Of a stretch of 64,000 nt of DNA, positions 44,893-54,466 are shown one piece after another. Both the position numbers and the translations under genes were made by a program. A model generated the notes under the pieces. It saw nothing but the letters and a program-made list of their open reading frames with translations. It searched no databases and was not told where the DNA came from. Location: the NCBI RefSeq assembly GCF_001467025.1, contig NZ_LNXV01000033.1, positions 1-64,000 on the forward strand, written 5' to 3'. This DNA comes from Legionella brunensis (lineage in GTDB: Bacteria > Pseudomonadota > Gammaproteobacteria > Legionellales > Legionellaceae). Within the stretch, counting starts at the first letter, position 1, and each line of letters starts with the position of its first letter.

Positions 44893-46524
44893 TCACATTC
44901 CAACATAATTAGGTCCACCGCCTCCTTCAGGGGCTTGCCAGATAATATTTTGACGAGGATCTTTAATATCACAGGTTTTGCAATGGATGCAGTTCTGAGC
45001 ATTGATCTGTAGTTTCGGTTTACCCTCTACCTCGACTATTTCATAAACTGCAGCAGGGCAGTAACGTGTCTCAGGGGATGCATATTGCTCATAATTAACC
45101 TCTATTGCAAGTTTAGCATTGCGAAGTTTTAGGTGGCTGGGTTGATTTTCTTCGTGATAGGTATTTGATAAATAAACGGAAGATAATCTATCAAAAGTTA
45201 ACACGCCATCTGGCTTAGGGTAGTCAATTTTCTTAGCCTTCGCAGCAGGGGTAAGGGTGGTATGGTCGGCATGATGCTTCATTGTCCAGGGTGATTTGCC
45301 GCGAGTAATATAAGTTTCAAAAGCGGCATTCGCCAAACCTATCCAAAGACCATGTTTGAAGCCGGGACGAATATTTCTTACTTTATATAGTTCCTCTGTC
45401 AACCAGGATTGCTTCATTTTTTCAGGATAAGTCTTTAACTCGACTTGTGATTCACTTTCTTCGCGATTGAAAGTCTCAAAACAAGCTTCTGCTGCAAGCA
45501 TTCCGGACTTCATGGCAGCATGAATACCTTTGATTTTAGGGACATTGAGAAAACCAGCTGCATCACCAATAAGAACGCCGCCTGGGAAAGTTAGCTTTGG
45601 AATGGATTGCCACCCACCTTCATTAAGAGCTCGAGCCCCATAACTTAGACGCTCTCCTTGCATTAACAATTCACTTACCATTGGGTGAGTTTTAAAGCGT
45701 TGTAACTCAGCAAAAGGGTTTAGCCAGGGATTTTTGTAATCCAACCCGATCACGAAACCAAGAGCCACGCGATTTTTTGATAGATGATAAATAAATGAGC
45801 CTCCATAAGTGGCGTTGTCTAGTGGCCAGCCAACGGTATGTATGACTCTACCGAGTTGATGTTTTTCGGGGGTAACTTGCCAAACTTCTTTAATTCCAAT
45901 CCCATATGTTTGAGGCTGCACATTATCACGTAAGTGAAAGCGTCGCATCAAATTTTGACTGAGCTGACCTCGACAGCCTTCGGCAAAAAGCGTTTGTTTG
46001 GCATGCAAATGCATTCCAGGTTGATAATGTGCTGTTTTCTCGCCAGTTTTATCAATACCTACATCACCTGTGCCAACGCCAATGACTTGGCCATGAGTAT
46101 TATAAAGAATCTCTGTTGCCGCAAATCCTGGGTATATTTCACAACCCAAATTTTCAGCCTGAGTTGCTAGAAACTGGCAAAGCTCTCCTAGGCTAATAAT
46201 GTAATTACCGTGATTTTGCATTGGTTTTGGAGTAGGGAGGCGAAAAGCACGTTTATTAGTTAAGAAATAAAAATCATCTTGTGTTACTGGAGTATCGAGT
46301 GGTGCTTCTTGCCAATTTTCGGGTAATAGTTCTTGTAGACTTCTTGGTTCAAGTACAGCCCCAGATAAGATGTGAGCACCTATTTGAGCGCCTTTTTCAA
46401 GGATGCAAACACTTAATTCTTTATTGTCTTTTGCAGCTAATTGTTTGAGCTTTATAGCAGCAGATAATCCTGCAGGTCCTCCGCCGACAATGACTACATC
46501 ATATTCCATTGTTTCGTGTTGCAC
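44893..46524 (-). CDS. Electron transfer flavoprotein-ubiquinone oxidoreductase
   Basis: ETF-QO passes electrons from electron-transfer flavoprotein to ubiquinone, linking beta-oxidation to the respiratory chain at the membrane. The protein of about 543 residues has the FAD-binding GGGPAGLSAA close to the N-terminus, the central conserved TVGWPLDNATYGGSF, GDAAGFLNVPKIKG and a C-terminal 4Fe-4S region (NCIHCKTCDIKDP). GTG 46524 has AAAGGAG five bases upstream; ATG 46509 (MEYDVVIVGGG) is an alternative. The etfA and etfB genes are not in this window. Confidence 0.94.
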   Translation of the reverse strand: MQHETMEYDVVIVGGGPAGLSAAIKLKQLAAKDNKELSVCILEKGAQIGAHILSGAVLEPRSLQELLPENWQEAPLDTPVTQDDFYFLTNKRAFRLPTPKPMQNHGNYIISLGELCQFLATQAENLGCEIYPGFAATEILYNTHGQVIGVGTGDVGIDKTGEKTAHYQPGMHLHAKQTLFAEGCRGQLSQNLMRRFHLRDNVQPQTYGIGIKEVWQVTPEKHQLGRVIHTVGWPLDNATYGGSFIYHLSKNRVALGFVIGLDYKNPWLNPFAELQRFKTHPMVSELLMQGERLSYGARALNEGGWQSIPKLTFPGGVLIGDAAGFLNVPKIKGIHAAMKSGMLAAEACFETFNREESESQVELKTYPEKMKQSWLTEELYKVRNIRPGFKHGLWIGLANAAFETYITRGKSPWTMKHHADHTTLTPAAKAKKIDYPKPDGVLTFDRLSSVYLSNTYHEENQPSHLKLRNAKLAIEVNYEQYASPETRYCPAAVYEIVEVEGKPKLQINAQNCIHCKTCDIKDPRQNIIWQAPEGGGGPNYVGM

Positions 46525-46640
46525 ACCAACTCCTTTACAATCAAAAAGGAAAATGATCGCTTTTCTTGGGCTTAAGATCAAGGTTTGTCCGCTGACACAA
46601 AGAGAGATTGTAAGGAAGATGATATTTATCTTTCTTCTTG

Positions 46641-46646
46641 TATAAT
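46641..46646 (+). promoter_or_regulatory. -10 element of the toxin-antitoxin pair
   Basis: A perfect TATAAT lies 33 bases before the likely toxin start. No good -35 hexamer was found at the usual distance, so only the -10 is called. Confidence 0.35.
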
Positions 46647-46678
46647 GTTAATTCGAGTTGCTTTCTGATTATCTTAAA

Positions 46679-47038
46679 ATGTATTTGCGAAAAATTCTTA
46701 CAGCAGTTTTTTATCGTAAGCCCAATGGCATTGAACCAGTTAGGGCCTGGCTAAAACTATTAAGTAAGTCTGATAAAAAAATTATTGGAGAGGACATACG
46801 CGAAGTTGAATATCATTGGCCTATTGGCATGCCTAAAGTGAAATATTTAGACAAAAAATTATGGGAAGTTCGCTCTGATGTCACTGAAAATAAAACAGCA
46901 AGAATTTTTTTTACAACTGATAAAAATAATATGATTTTATTACACGGTTTATTTAAGAAGAGTCGTAAGACCCCGCCGAAGGATTTGGAGATAGCACATG
47001 AGCGTAAAGATAATGCTTTAAAAAGCGGGGGAGGATAA
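46679..47038 (+). CDS. HigB/RelE-type (Gp49-like) toxin
   Basis: This 119-residue protein follows the phage Gp49-like/DUF891 toxin pattern: VFYRKPNGIEPVRAWLKLL, the centre MPKVKYLDKKLWEVRSDV with TARIFFTTD, and LLHGLFKKSRKTPPKDLEIA. Toxins of this group are ribosome-dependent mRNA interferases. ATG 46679 is chosen (MYLRKILTAV); an in-frame TTG at 46658 is possible. The antitoxin gene begins one base after the stop, in the toxin-first order typical of HigBA. Confidence 0.85.
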   Translation: MYLRKILTAVFYRKPNGIEPVRAWLKLLSKSDKKIIGEDIREVEYHWPIGMPKVKYLDKKLWEVRSDVTENKTARIFFTTDKNNMILLHGLFKKSRKTPPKDLEIAHERKDNALKSGGG

Positions 47039-47039
47039 T

Positions 47040-47321
47040 ATGAATGATTATATTGGCAGTTCGTTCGATGAGTTTCTAGAGGAAGAAAATTTATGGGTAG
47101 AAATGGAAGTGCTAGCCATAAAACGACCTCTTATTAAACAAATTGCGGAATATCTTAAAGAAAATAAGTTATCAAAAACAGACTTTGCCAAACAAATGAA
47201 GATAAATGTTTCACAGCTTAACAGGTTTCTAGATTCAAAAAATGCAAACTTAAACTTAAAAAATCTTGTTGCGCTTGCAAAGGCCTTAGGAAAGCAAGTT
47301 GAAGTTAACTTTGTTGATTGA
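47040..47321 (+). CDS. HigA-type XRE antitoxin
   Basis: This 93-residue protein has a Cro/C1-type helix-turn-helix in its C-terminal half (LSKTDFAKQMKINVSQLNRFLD, then LNLKNLVALAKALG). The N-terminal half is acidic (SSFDEFLEEENLW), the part that usually wraps the toxin. GGAGG lies five bases upstream. It should neutralise the adjacent toxin and repress the promoter. No operator palindrome was identified. Confidence 0.85.
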   Translation: MNDYIGSSFDEFLEEENLWVEMEVLAIKRPLIKQIAEYLKENKLSKTDFAKQMKINVSQLNRFLDSKNANLNLKNLVALAKALGKQVEVNFVD

Positions 47322-47357
47322 TATAGGATAAATTCATAAGATATAGGTAGTTGATAT

Positions 47358-47852
47358 TTATCCTTCAACCCATAAGTTATGCTGTTTATGCCATTCTTCA
47401 ATTGACAGCGGCGGATATTGTTTATAATGAATCTCTTGTTTTCCTTGAGGGATCTCACACCAATTAGCTGCATAAGCTAACATCATGTGAATTGTTTCCG
47501 GAGGTTTGGGTAAAGGGGTATCAATGGCCGAGGCAAATGGATGAATAAGCTCAGGCCAATGCGGATCAAATAACCATAAAAAACTGCCACAATGTTTGCA
47601 AAAATGCCGTTGTCCTGAGCTGACTTCTGAATTGCTTTTCTTACTTGGAGTAAGACGCGCTTGATAAATAGAGATAAACTCTTCCCCCTCAATTTTCAAA
47701 CTGTCTGCTACGGCCATTATATTAATTGCATACCCACCACCTCCCGCAGTTTTACGACAAATCGAACAATAGCAACGCATGTAAGGGTAGGGGGAGTGTG
47801 TTTTGCAGTTAAAACGAACTGATTGACAATGACAAGAGCCTTGTAGTTCCAT
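47358..47852 (-). CDS. GFA-family (CENP-V/GFA domain) zinc protein
   Basis: This 164-residue protein has the zinc ligands of the glutathione-dependent formaldehyde-activating family: Cys7, Cys9, then Cys27, Cys29, Cys32 (MRCYCSICRKTAG) and Cys85, Cys88 (FCKHCGSF). Only some members use formaldehyde-glutathione adducts; most are uncharacterised, so the specific reaction is not claimed. The C-terminal extension (about 110-164) is longer than in small GFA proteins. It is transcribed towards the toxin-antitoxin pair. Confidence 0.85.
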   Translation of the reverse strand: MELQGSCHCQSVRFNCKTHSPYPYMRCYCSICRKTAGGGGYAINIMAVADSLKIEGEEFISIYQARLTPSKKSNSEVSSGQRHFCKHCGSFLWLFDPHWPELIHPFASAIDTPLPKPPETIHMMLAYAANWCEIPQGKQEIHYKQYPPLSIEEWHKQHNLWVEG

Positions 47853-47914
47853 AGGATTGCTTCTTTGATGATAAAGTCTATGTCAACGATGCTGACATAG
47901 ACTGATTTAAAATA

Positions 47915-48088
47915 CTAGCGGCCACTACCTCCCACGCCACCTGTTCCTGCATAGCCTCCAACACCGCCGCCTCCGTAATCTTCTTCTGATGCTGGTTTGT
48001 TTTGGGTTTCAGAACAAGCACTGAGGAAAGTTGAAAGACCAAGCAGGGTTAACAAAATAATTACTACAGCTATCCTTGTCTTTCTCAT
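47915..48088 (-). CDS. Small glycine-rich lipoprotein
   Basis: The 57-residue product has a hydrophobic signal (TRIAVVIILLTLLGLSTFLSAC) whose FLSAC fits a lipobox with Cys25. A short polar part (SETQNKPASEEDY) and a glycine-rich tail (GGGGVGGYAGTGGVGG) follow. GGAG is five bases before the ATG. A surface or periplasmic lipoprotein is likely, but no family is recognised and the function is unknown. Confidence 0.65.
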   Translation of the reverse strand: MRKTRIAVVIILLTLLGLSTFLSACSETQNKPASEEDYGGGGVGGYAGTGGVGGSGR

Positions 48089-48302
48089 ATCAACTCCAAT
48101 AGGGTGAGGATTCTTATATTATTTGATGATTAATTTTTTAGTCTACGCTACTTGGTTATAGAAATCATTATCTAATTTGTTTTTATATAACATTTCAAAA
48201 ATTATCCGGTAGATGAGTAGTGGTAACTCGCCTTATAGTCTGGATTTAACAAAATTTCTGTCCTAAGTTAATAAAAGATAAATAATATTTAAGGACAAGG
48301 CT

Positions 48303-48824
48303 ATGGGAACTACAGTTCGCTGTGTTGTTACTGCAAAAGGGGTAGATGGCAAATCCTTTATTGCAAAGGATCAACAGATTGCAATGGGGCCGTTAGGAAT
48401 TTTTGATTTTTGGGCAACTGATCAAATGCCTGCCTCAATCGAAGGCCATAACATCCTTGATGGCAAGCCTACTCGTTTAGAACCGTCAACTAATGGAACT
48501 CTATTTCGTTTTTTTGAAATTCCCCCAGTACAAACCAATCTATCTACTGAAGAGGCCAATCAAAAAGCAGCAGACGCTTTTGCTGCGGCAGGAGCGACAC
48601 ACTGTCGAGTAGATACAAACCGTAATCCTATGATGCATACCACTAAAAGCATTGATTATGTGGTTGTTCTTAAAGGAGAGGTAACACTTTTATTAGATAA
48701 AGACGAAGTCAATCTAAAGCCTTTCGATGCCATTGTGCAACGCGGAACGAACCATTATTGGATAAATAAAGGTAAAGAGCCTGCATTGCTGATGGGGGTC
48801 TTAGTCGATGCAAAAGAAATCTAA
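48303..48824 (+). CDS. Cupin-domain protein
   Basis: This 173-residue protein has one conserved cupin barrel. Residues of about 110-165 read MHTTKSIDYVVVLKGEVTLLLDKDEVNLKPFDAIVQRGTNHYWIN, i.e. the G(X)5HXH-like first motif (reduced here) and the G(X)5PXG(X)2H-like second one, giving metal-ligand candidates near His113 and His152. The N-terminal 100 residues form an extra beta region with a conserved WATDQMP segment. Enzymatic role unknown; relatives are annotated only as cupin proteins. AAGGACAAGG precedes the ATG. Confidence 0.8.
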   Translation: MGTTVRCVVTAKGVDGKSFIAKDQQIAMGPLGIFDFWATDQMPASIEGHNILDGKPTRLEPSTNGTLFRFFEIPPVQTNLSTEEANQKAADAFAAAGATHCRVDTNRNPMMHTTKSIDYVVVLKGEVTLLLDKDEVNLKPFDAIVQRGTNHYWINKGKEPALLMGVLVDAKEI

Positions 48825-48961
48825 AATCACAAGGAGTAGCCCATAAACTCAAAATATGGTTGTAAGTAAGTCACAATCGTTTATGGTGCAGTTAGGTACC
48901 TTTTTAGCAGTTGAATTGTATTCTGAATTGAGAGTTTATACCTAATAATTTGGTGAGTAAC

Positions 48962-49576
48962 ATGACAAAAAAAATAATTGCCATATTTGATTTTGATGGA
49001 ACATTAACGACAGGGGCATCGAGTAGGTTAATGTTTTTCCGTCAGTTGGCTGGTTTACCGAAGTTATTGAGTGGTTTATTCATAGAATATTGTCATCATG
49101 GCTTGAGCAAATTGCAATTTACTCAGGATTTGCCACGAGGTGCTTACTTGGACAGTCTCTTATTGACAGGGCTTACTCGCGAAGAATTGCAAACTCAAGC
49201 GCAACATTTTATTTCACATATTCTGGCTAGATATCTTCGACATGAGGCTATTAAACGCTTGAATTTTCATCAAGATAATGGACACAACTGTATGATTATT
49301 AGTGGTGCGCTAGATATTTATTTGAAGCCTTGGGCCAAACAGTACAATGTAGAGCAGGTGATTTGTACAGAGCTGGAGTTTGACTCTGAGACTGGCGAAA
49401 GCACAGGGCGAATGCGGAATACTTATTGTCTTGGGCAAAGGAAAGTTGAGCAATTTGAAAAAATATACGCAAATCGTGATGATTATATTATTTATGCCTA
49501 TGGTGATAGTACCCATGATCTGGAGTTATTAAATTATGCTGATCATGCATTCTATAGAACATTTACTCATGATTGA
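48962..49576 (+). CDS. HAD-superfamily IB phosphatase/hydrolase
   Basis: The 204-residue protein carries HAD motif I DFDGTLT with Asp10 and Asp12, motif II in IISGALD, motif III/IV region YAYGDSTHDLELL. The IB type resembles phosphoserine phosphatase-like and CicA-like enzymes; substrate unknown. ATG 48962 has GGTGAG six bases upstream; the in-frame TTG 48950 and GTG 48953 are weaker. It is monocistronic. Confidence 0.85.
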   Translation: MTKKIIAIFDFDGTLTTGASSRLMFFRQLAGLPKLLSGLFIEYCHHGLSKLQFTQDLPRGAYLDSLLLTGLTREELQTQAQHFISHILARYLRHEAIKRLNFHQDNGHNCMIISGALDIYLKPWAKQYNVEQVICTELEFDSETGESTGRMRNTYCLGQRKVEQFEKIYANRDDYIIYAYGDSTHDLELLNYADHAFYRTFTHD

Positions 49577-49723
49577 TGCTATTCAAAATAGTTAAATAGT
49601 CAAAAATTTATAAACTTAGTAAAATTGCTTGATCCTCTGGAAAAAACTTCACAAATACCGTATAAATTGAATGTCTCGTAGTATCAATTTTTATTTGTGT
49701 AATTAATCAATAAAGGTGAGCGC

Positions 49724-50374
49724 ATGACGTATAGCACGCGAACAATCGCGCTGGGGTGTGTTCTATCATTTAATGCCTTGGCAGGAACTTACTTACCGGC
49801 AGTATCACTTGAGGAAACCCACGGTAATCGTTGGTCTATCCTTGCAAGTTTGGGCTACGGGCAATATCAACATATATACAGTGATGATGGTCAGACACCT
49901 TTAGGACGATTGGCAGTTGCTGCCGAATTACTAACTACTAGCCAAACTGCTTTTGGGCTGGAAGTTGGTGTGCAAAATGGTAACCGTATGCGAGTAGCTC
50001 TACCAGTGCATACCTTGGATGTCTTGAGTGGTGGTATAGTAAGAACCACCGTAAAACCCATGCTCGATCTGTTGCTTACAGCAAACACCACCCCGATCAA
50101 TGAAAGTTTGCTTTTCACGCAAATCAAAGGAGGCCTTGCCTATCGCCAGTGGCAAATGGAAACTGATTTGATAGGCAATAAGACAGAATTAGCTGGTGAA
50201 GTACAAGCAGGTTTTGGTTACCCACTGACAGAAATTACTAGTTTGAATCTTTTATATCAAGGTGTTTTTGGGGGTAGTCCAAAACTTCGTCAAGGCAGTT
50301 TGGGTGAGAGTTGGCATTTTTCAAATATCCCTGTACAACACGGGATATTATTTGGATTTTCTGTCATAGCCTAG
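49724..50374 (+). CDS. Outer-membrane beta-barrel-like hypothetical protein
   Basis: This 216-residue protein has a signal peptide (TRTIALGCVLSFNALAG). The mature part shows repeated amphipathic strands (WSILASLGYGQYQHIY, TAFGLEVGVQNGN, LLFTQIKGGLAYRQWQME, ELAGEVQAGFGYPL, HGILFGFSVIA), a pattern of small outer-membrane barrels. It ends in a weakly aromatic strand (FGFSVIA). AAAGGTGAG precedes the ATG. I recognise no specific family. Confidence 0.6.
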   Translation: MTYSTRTIALGCVLSFNALAGTYLPAVSLEETHGNRWSILASLGYGQYQHIYSDDGQTPLGRLAVAAELLTTSQTAFGLEVGVQNGNRMRVALPVHTLDVLSGGIVRTTVKPMLDLLLTANTTPINESLLFTQIKGGLAYRQWQMETDLIGNKTELAGEVQAGFGYPLTEITSLNLLYQGVFGGSPKLRQGSLGESWHFSNIPVQHGILFGFSVIA

Positions 50375-50404
50375 TACAGATGTCACTAAGGCTGATGTCA
50401 TGGA

Positions 50405-50426
50405 CTCCGCGGTTTTTATCGCGGAG
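50405..50426 (+). terminator. GC-rich hairpin after the beta-barrel gene
   Basis: CTCCGCG and CGCGGAG form a perfect 7-bp stem with loop GTTTTTAT, 30 bases after the stop. GC-rich with no clear T-run downstream; probably a terminator for the barrel gene, or partial. Confidence 0.5.
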
Positions 50427-50536
50427 ATTCTACAAAGCAATATGCCCATTGTGTCTTACTATTCGTCGAAGTGCCATTATGAAGCCATGCCCTTTGTGTG
50501 ATAGAGTATTGCTCATTTTTAAAAATATTTTTAATT

Positions 50537-52363
50537 ATGTCGCTAACAACCGATGACCTCGTTGTAGAAAATCCCGTACTTCCTAAAAAGCTTGGCGCAT
50601 TTTTTTTGTATTTTATCAAAAAGCAACCGATTGCTTTTGCTATCTTTTTTTTAGCACCTATCTCTATTGTTCTGGAAACTACGATTATTCCCTATGCGCT
50701 TAAGATGATTGTTGATGGGGTCAGTAGTCAACAGGACAATCGTGCCTCAGCATTTGCAGCTGTAGCGCCTGCCTTATGGTTAGGAGGAGCGGCTTGGTTT
50801 GGACTGGTATTAATTATTCGCCTGCAAAATTGGTGGCAGGGTTATGTGATTCCCAAATTCCAAGCTCAAATTCGTTTGTCGGTATTTGAATATTTATCAA
50901 GACATTCCTATCATTATTTTTCGAACCAAATGGCAGGAAGTCTTGCTAATAAAGTCAATGACTTACCGCGGGCACTCGAAGCAATTCGCATGATCATTAG
51001 TTGGAATGGCATTTCAACCTGTAGTGCAATTCTTGTTTCTTTGATCATTTTAACCACCATTAATGGTTGGTTTGCCATATTACTTCTTAGTTGGATTATT
51101 GTGCAGTTGGGCATTAGTCTTTATTTTGCTCGTAACATAAATCGCTACTCGGAAGAAAATGCAGAAGATAAAAGTGAATTAAGCGGAAGAATTGTTGACA
51201 CCCTTGGTAATATTGGAGCAGTGAAATTATTTGCTCGTGGGAATGATGAGTTGACTTACATTGGTAAAAGTCAAAAACAAGAGGCAATTAGTAATAAAAA
51301 ACTCATTATTTACATGAATATTTTTCGTCTGTTTTTGGATATCCCTGTAACAATCATGTTGGGAGTAATGGTTTATTTACTCATTTCTTTCTGGCAGCGT
51401 AATCTAATTACTACTGGCGATCTGGTCTTTATCTTTAGCTCCTTTTTTTCCATCATGACGCAAATGTGGTATTTGAGCCATGCTATGGCCGATCTTTTTC
51501 GTGAGATTGGAGTAGCCAGACAAGCTTTATCTTTGATTGTAAGCCCCATTGAAGTTACTGATGCTGAGAATGCAAAACAATTAGAAGTCACTGAAGGACA
51601 GATTATCTTTGAAAATGTCAGTTTCCATTATGAAAAAGGGAATAAAGTTTTCCAGAACAAATCTGTCATCATTAATCCAAAAGAGCGCGTTGGTTTAGTA
51701 GGTTATTCCGGCAGTGGTAAAACTACTTTTATTAATTTGATTCTACGTTTTTTTGATGTAGAAAAGGGGAGAATTTTAATTGATGGACAAGATATTAGTT
51801 TGGCTACTCAAGACTCTTTGCGGGAATCCATTAGCATGATTCCTCAAGATCCAACGCTATTTCATCGCAGTTTGTTCGAAAATATTTCTTTTGGCAAACT
51901 GCAAGCTTTGGAGTCTCAAGTAATTGATGCTGCTAAACAAGCGCATTGTCATGATTTCATCATGAATTTACCTCACGGTTATGAGACATTGGTGGGGGAA
52001 CGAGGTGTCAAATTATCGGGAGGGCAAAGGCAAAGAATAGCAATCGCTCGCGCCATTTTAAAAAATGCCAGGATTCTTATCTTGGATGAGGCGACCTCAC
52101 AATTAGATTCTTTAACAGAAGAGTCAATCCAAGCTTCTTTATTTGCATTAATGCAGGATAAAACAACATTAGTCATAGCTCACCGTTTATCGACATTGTT
52201 GCATATGGACAGGATTTTAGTTTTTGATCGAGGTGTTATTGTCGAAGACGGTACTCATGATGATTTAATTTCAAAATCAGGGCTATATAAGGCAATGTGG
52301 GATGCGCAAGTGGGTGGATTTTTGCCGGAAAAAAGAAATGACTGCTCTTTGAAAAGTGATTAA
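50537..52363 (+). CDS. ABC transporter, fused permease and ATPase (MsbA/multidrug type)
   Basis: This 608-residue half-transporter works as a homodimer. The N-terminal region has about six membrane helices (first near 24-48, then AAWFGLVLIIRL, GISTCSAILVSLIILTTI, WFAILLLSWIIVQL, and a pair near 255-300). The C-terminal ATPase has Walker A GYSGSGKTT at about 389-397, the signature LSGGQRQR and Walker B ILILDEATSQLD, with the H-loop IAHRLST. The substrate is unknown; a lipid or drug exporter is likely. ATG 50537 (MSLTTDD) is used because the upstream alternative is a GTG at 50498 without a good ribosome binding site. Confidence 0.88.
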   Translation: MSLTTDDLVVENPVLPKKLGAFFLYFIKKQPIAFAIFFLAPISIVLETTIIPYALKMIVDGVSSQQDNRASAFAAVAPALWLGGAAWFGLVLIIRLQNWWQGYVIPKFQAQIRLSVFEYLSRHSYHYFSNQMAGSLANKVNDLPRALEAIRMIISWNGISTCSAILVSLIILTTINGWFAILLLSWIIVQLGISLYFARNINRYSEENAEDKSELSGRIVDTLGNIGAVKLFARGNDELTYIGKSQKQEAISNKKLIIYMNIFRLFLDIPVTIMLGVMVYLLISFWQRNLITTGDLVFIFSSFFSIMTQMWYLSHAMADLFREIGVARQALSLIVSPIEVTDAENAKQLEVTEGQIIFENVSFHYEKGNKVFQNKSVIINPKERVGLVGYSGSGKTTFINLILRFFDVEKGRILIDGQDISLATQDSLRESISMIPQDPTLFHRSLFENISFGKLQALESQVIDAAKQAHCHDFIMNLPHGYETLVGERGVKLSGGQRQRIAIARAILKNARILILDEATSQLDSLTEESIQASLFALMQDKTTLVIAHRLSTLLHMDRILVFDRGVIVEDGTHDDLISKSGLYKAMWDAQVGGFLPEKRNDCSLKSD

Positions 52364-52405
52364 TAACTTTAAATTCAAGGATTAAGAAATTGGGGAGTAA
52401 TGCTT

Positions 52406-54391
52406 ATGAAAGCAGGTGAATTTTATGCTGGAGGCTTAGATCTACAATTTTTTCACAGCAATGATTTTGAGGTGATGGATGAGGGAAATCCTTCTCGACA
52501 TGCCGCGATCATTGCTAGAAATGCGCTGCGAATTTTGATGATGGGTTGGCGCGAGGATTGGCAGAAAATTATCTCTGTTAAAGTTCTTAAAGCTGTATTT
52601 ATTCAGCGTGATAGGGAATTAATGCGAGGCATGCGCTTGGCATTCCAGGAGGGATTTCAGTCTGTCTATGAGCAATTAAAAAAGCATACTCCTCTAACTC
52701 CCGAACAACATCGCCAAGCACTGCTCTATATTAGCAACTGCTTAACCTTGCTTCCATTTAGCGACATTAATCCCTATGAGTCTATAGCAGTACCACAATG
52801 GGTTAATGGCGAATGGCGGTTAGTGGATTACAAAGTTGTTCCTATTGAATTAACACCTACTAACGGTTTAAAGAAATTATTTATTAACGATAAAGATAGG
52901 GTATTTGCCTATGGCTTAGAACCTATTACCGATGATAAGGCCGAGCCACACTTATTGTTTATGGGGACGACCTATCCGGCAGGACAAGGTTTTGTAACGC
53001 AAATCAATACGGACCTGGAGGGGTTTGAGACTGTAGGTAACAAACTCTATCAAAGTGGACGTCAGAGGCTTTTTCATTGGCTCGATAAACAAACTAAAAA
53101 AGTACATGTTTGTGGTACTAGTTTAGGAGGTTCTTTATCATTGCTTTTAGCAATTGATCGTGGCGATAAGTTATCTCGAGTCGATGCTCTTAATCCAGCT
53201 GGTCTTTATGATTTTTGGTTTAAAGATCATTTTGATAATTGGGAAAAGCTCAATATCAAGCCACAAGTAATTATACAAAAACAAGGTAATGATCCTGTTT
53301 CGCAGTTTGGTGTTTGGAAAGAGGATTGGGATGTTGTTCATGTAATACCGCCACGCCATAAGCAAGGACCGAATCAATTTATCGACCATGCGCTCAATTA
53401 CGCAGGTTTTGCTGAAACGCAATTTATTGGTGTTGATACCGTAATGGATAACGAAGAGCATCGGCAGCGTAATTTTTGGCTTTATACTTTGGGTAGGGGG
53501 CTAGTTTACTACCTGGGTTTGGTACCTTATCACTATTTTATTCGTCCTTGCTTACATTATGTTGCTACTCATAAAACTCAGATGACACTTACTTGTGCAT
53601 TCATCGTTTTATTTAGTTTATTACCAATGTTTATACCTCTGGTTATTACTCCTGCTTTAAGTTTAGCCGCTATTATTCTAAATGCAGTAATATCGGGGGT
53701 AGTTACAAGTTTTCTTATTGATAGAACTCTTTGGTTTTTAATCGATTATTATAAAGGTGACAATTCTTCAGAGGTTTCAAAGCTTTTAAACTGGTTAAGG
53801 ACGCAATCGCTATCTCCGGCAACAATGATAGGTATAGGGACTGTTGGTGTGGGAGCGGTGGTGACTCTTTTATTAGTAGGTACAATTTTAATGCCAGCTC
53901 TTCTGTTTACTGTTGCAAGTTTAACTACAGCCATTTATGCAACTTACAAGAGCAATGAGGCATTTAATATTGTCTTTGGTAGCGAGAAAATACCCCCAGC
54001 GGCTTGTCATGAGCCGCGAGTGCCTAAGAATGCCTCTCTGGATATCTATGCCAACGAAAAGGAGGAAGTTTTTAGCTTAAAAGAGTTAGGTGAATATTAT
54101 TATGCTAAACGCGTGGTGCTGAAAGACAAATCATTTATACCTGAAAATGATAAAGGGCGGACTAGGTTTGGAGGGAGGTCGAAAAAAGAATTGCTAATGG
54201 GGCTTGAGACCGAGCCTCCAAACACGCTTATAACGGTGACAGCAACAAAAGCTAAATTCTATGAGATAAAACACACTGTAAGATTGATAAATCAAATAGG
54301 TTTGCATTCTTCAAAAGATAAGCAAAAGGAATTTTTGCAAGAAAACCTGGCCGATTATTATAGGGAAAAGCATGCTTTCCGCAAAAGTTAA
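52406..54391 (+). CDS. Lipase-like membrane protein, effector candidate
   Basis: The 661-residue protein has an N-terminal alpha/beta-hydrolase-like part. The nucleophile elbow GTSLGGS has Ser239, and possible acid and base partners lie in NDPVSQFG and FIDHALNY. From about 368 there are several hydrophobic segments (LVYYLGLVPYHYFI, LTCAFIVLFSLLPMFIPLVI, LAAIILNAVISGVVTSFLI, GVGAVVTLLLVGTILMPALL). The hydrophilic, charged C-terminus (about 540-661) ends AFRKS. No signal peptide is present. The combination of lipase fold and host-membrane-type hairpins is characteristic of Legionella effectors, so a host-lipid esterase is plausible. ATG 52406 lies eight bases after GGGGAG; the ATG at 52400 is too close to it. 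Confidence 0.6.
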   Translation: MKAGEFYAGGLDLQFFHSNDFEVMDEGNPSRHAAIIARNALRILMMGWREDWQKIISVKVLKAVFIQRDRELMRGMRLAFQEGFQSVYEQLKKHTPLTPEQHRQALLYISNCLTLLPFSDINPYESIAVPQWVNGEWRLVDYKVVPIELTPTNGLKKLFINDKDRVFAYGLEPITDDKAEPHLLFMGTTYPAGQGFVTQINTDLEGFETVGNKLYQSGRQRLFHWLDKQTKKVHVCGTSLGGSLSLLLAIDRGDKLSRVDALNPAGLYDFWFKDHFDNWEKLNIKPQVIIQKQGNDPVSQFGVWKEDWDVVHVIPPRHKQGPNQFIDHALNYAGFAETQFIGVDTVMDNEEHRQRNFWLYTLGRGLVYYLGLVPYHYFIRPCLHYVATHKTQMTLTCAFIVLFSLLPMFIPLVITPALSLAAIILNAVISGVVTSFLIDRTLWFLIDYYKGDNSSEVSKLLNWLRTQSLSPATMIGIGTVGVGAVVTLLLVGTILMPALLFTVASLTTAIYATYKSNEAFNIVFGSEKIPPAACHEPRVPKNASLDIYANEKEEVFSLKELGEYYYAKRVVLKDKSFIPENDKGRTRFGGRSKKELLMGLETEPPNTLITVTATKAKFYEIKHTVRLINQIGLHSSKDKQKEFLQENLADYYREKHAFRKS

Positions 54392-54466
54392 ATCAGATGA
54401 GCATGCAGCAATGTAGTTCTTTTTGCCTCAATAATTCATACTAAAGAAAAGAAGGGCTTAAGAAGC

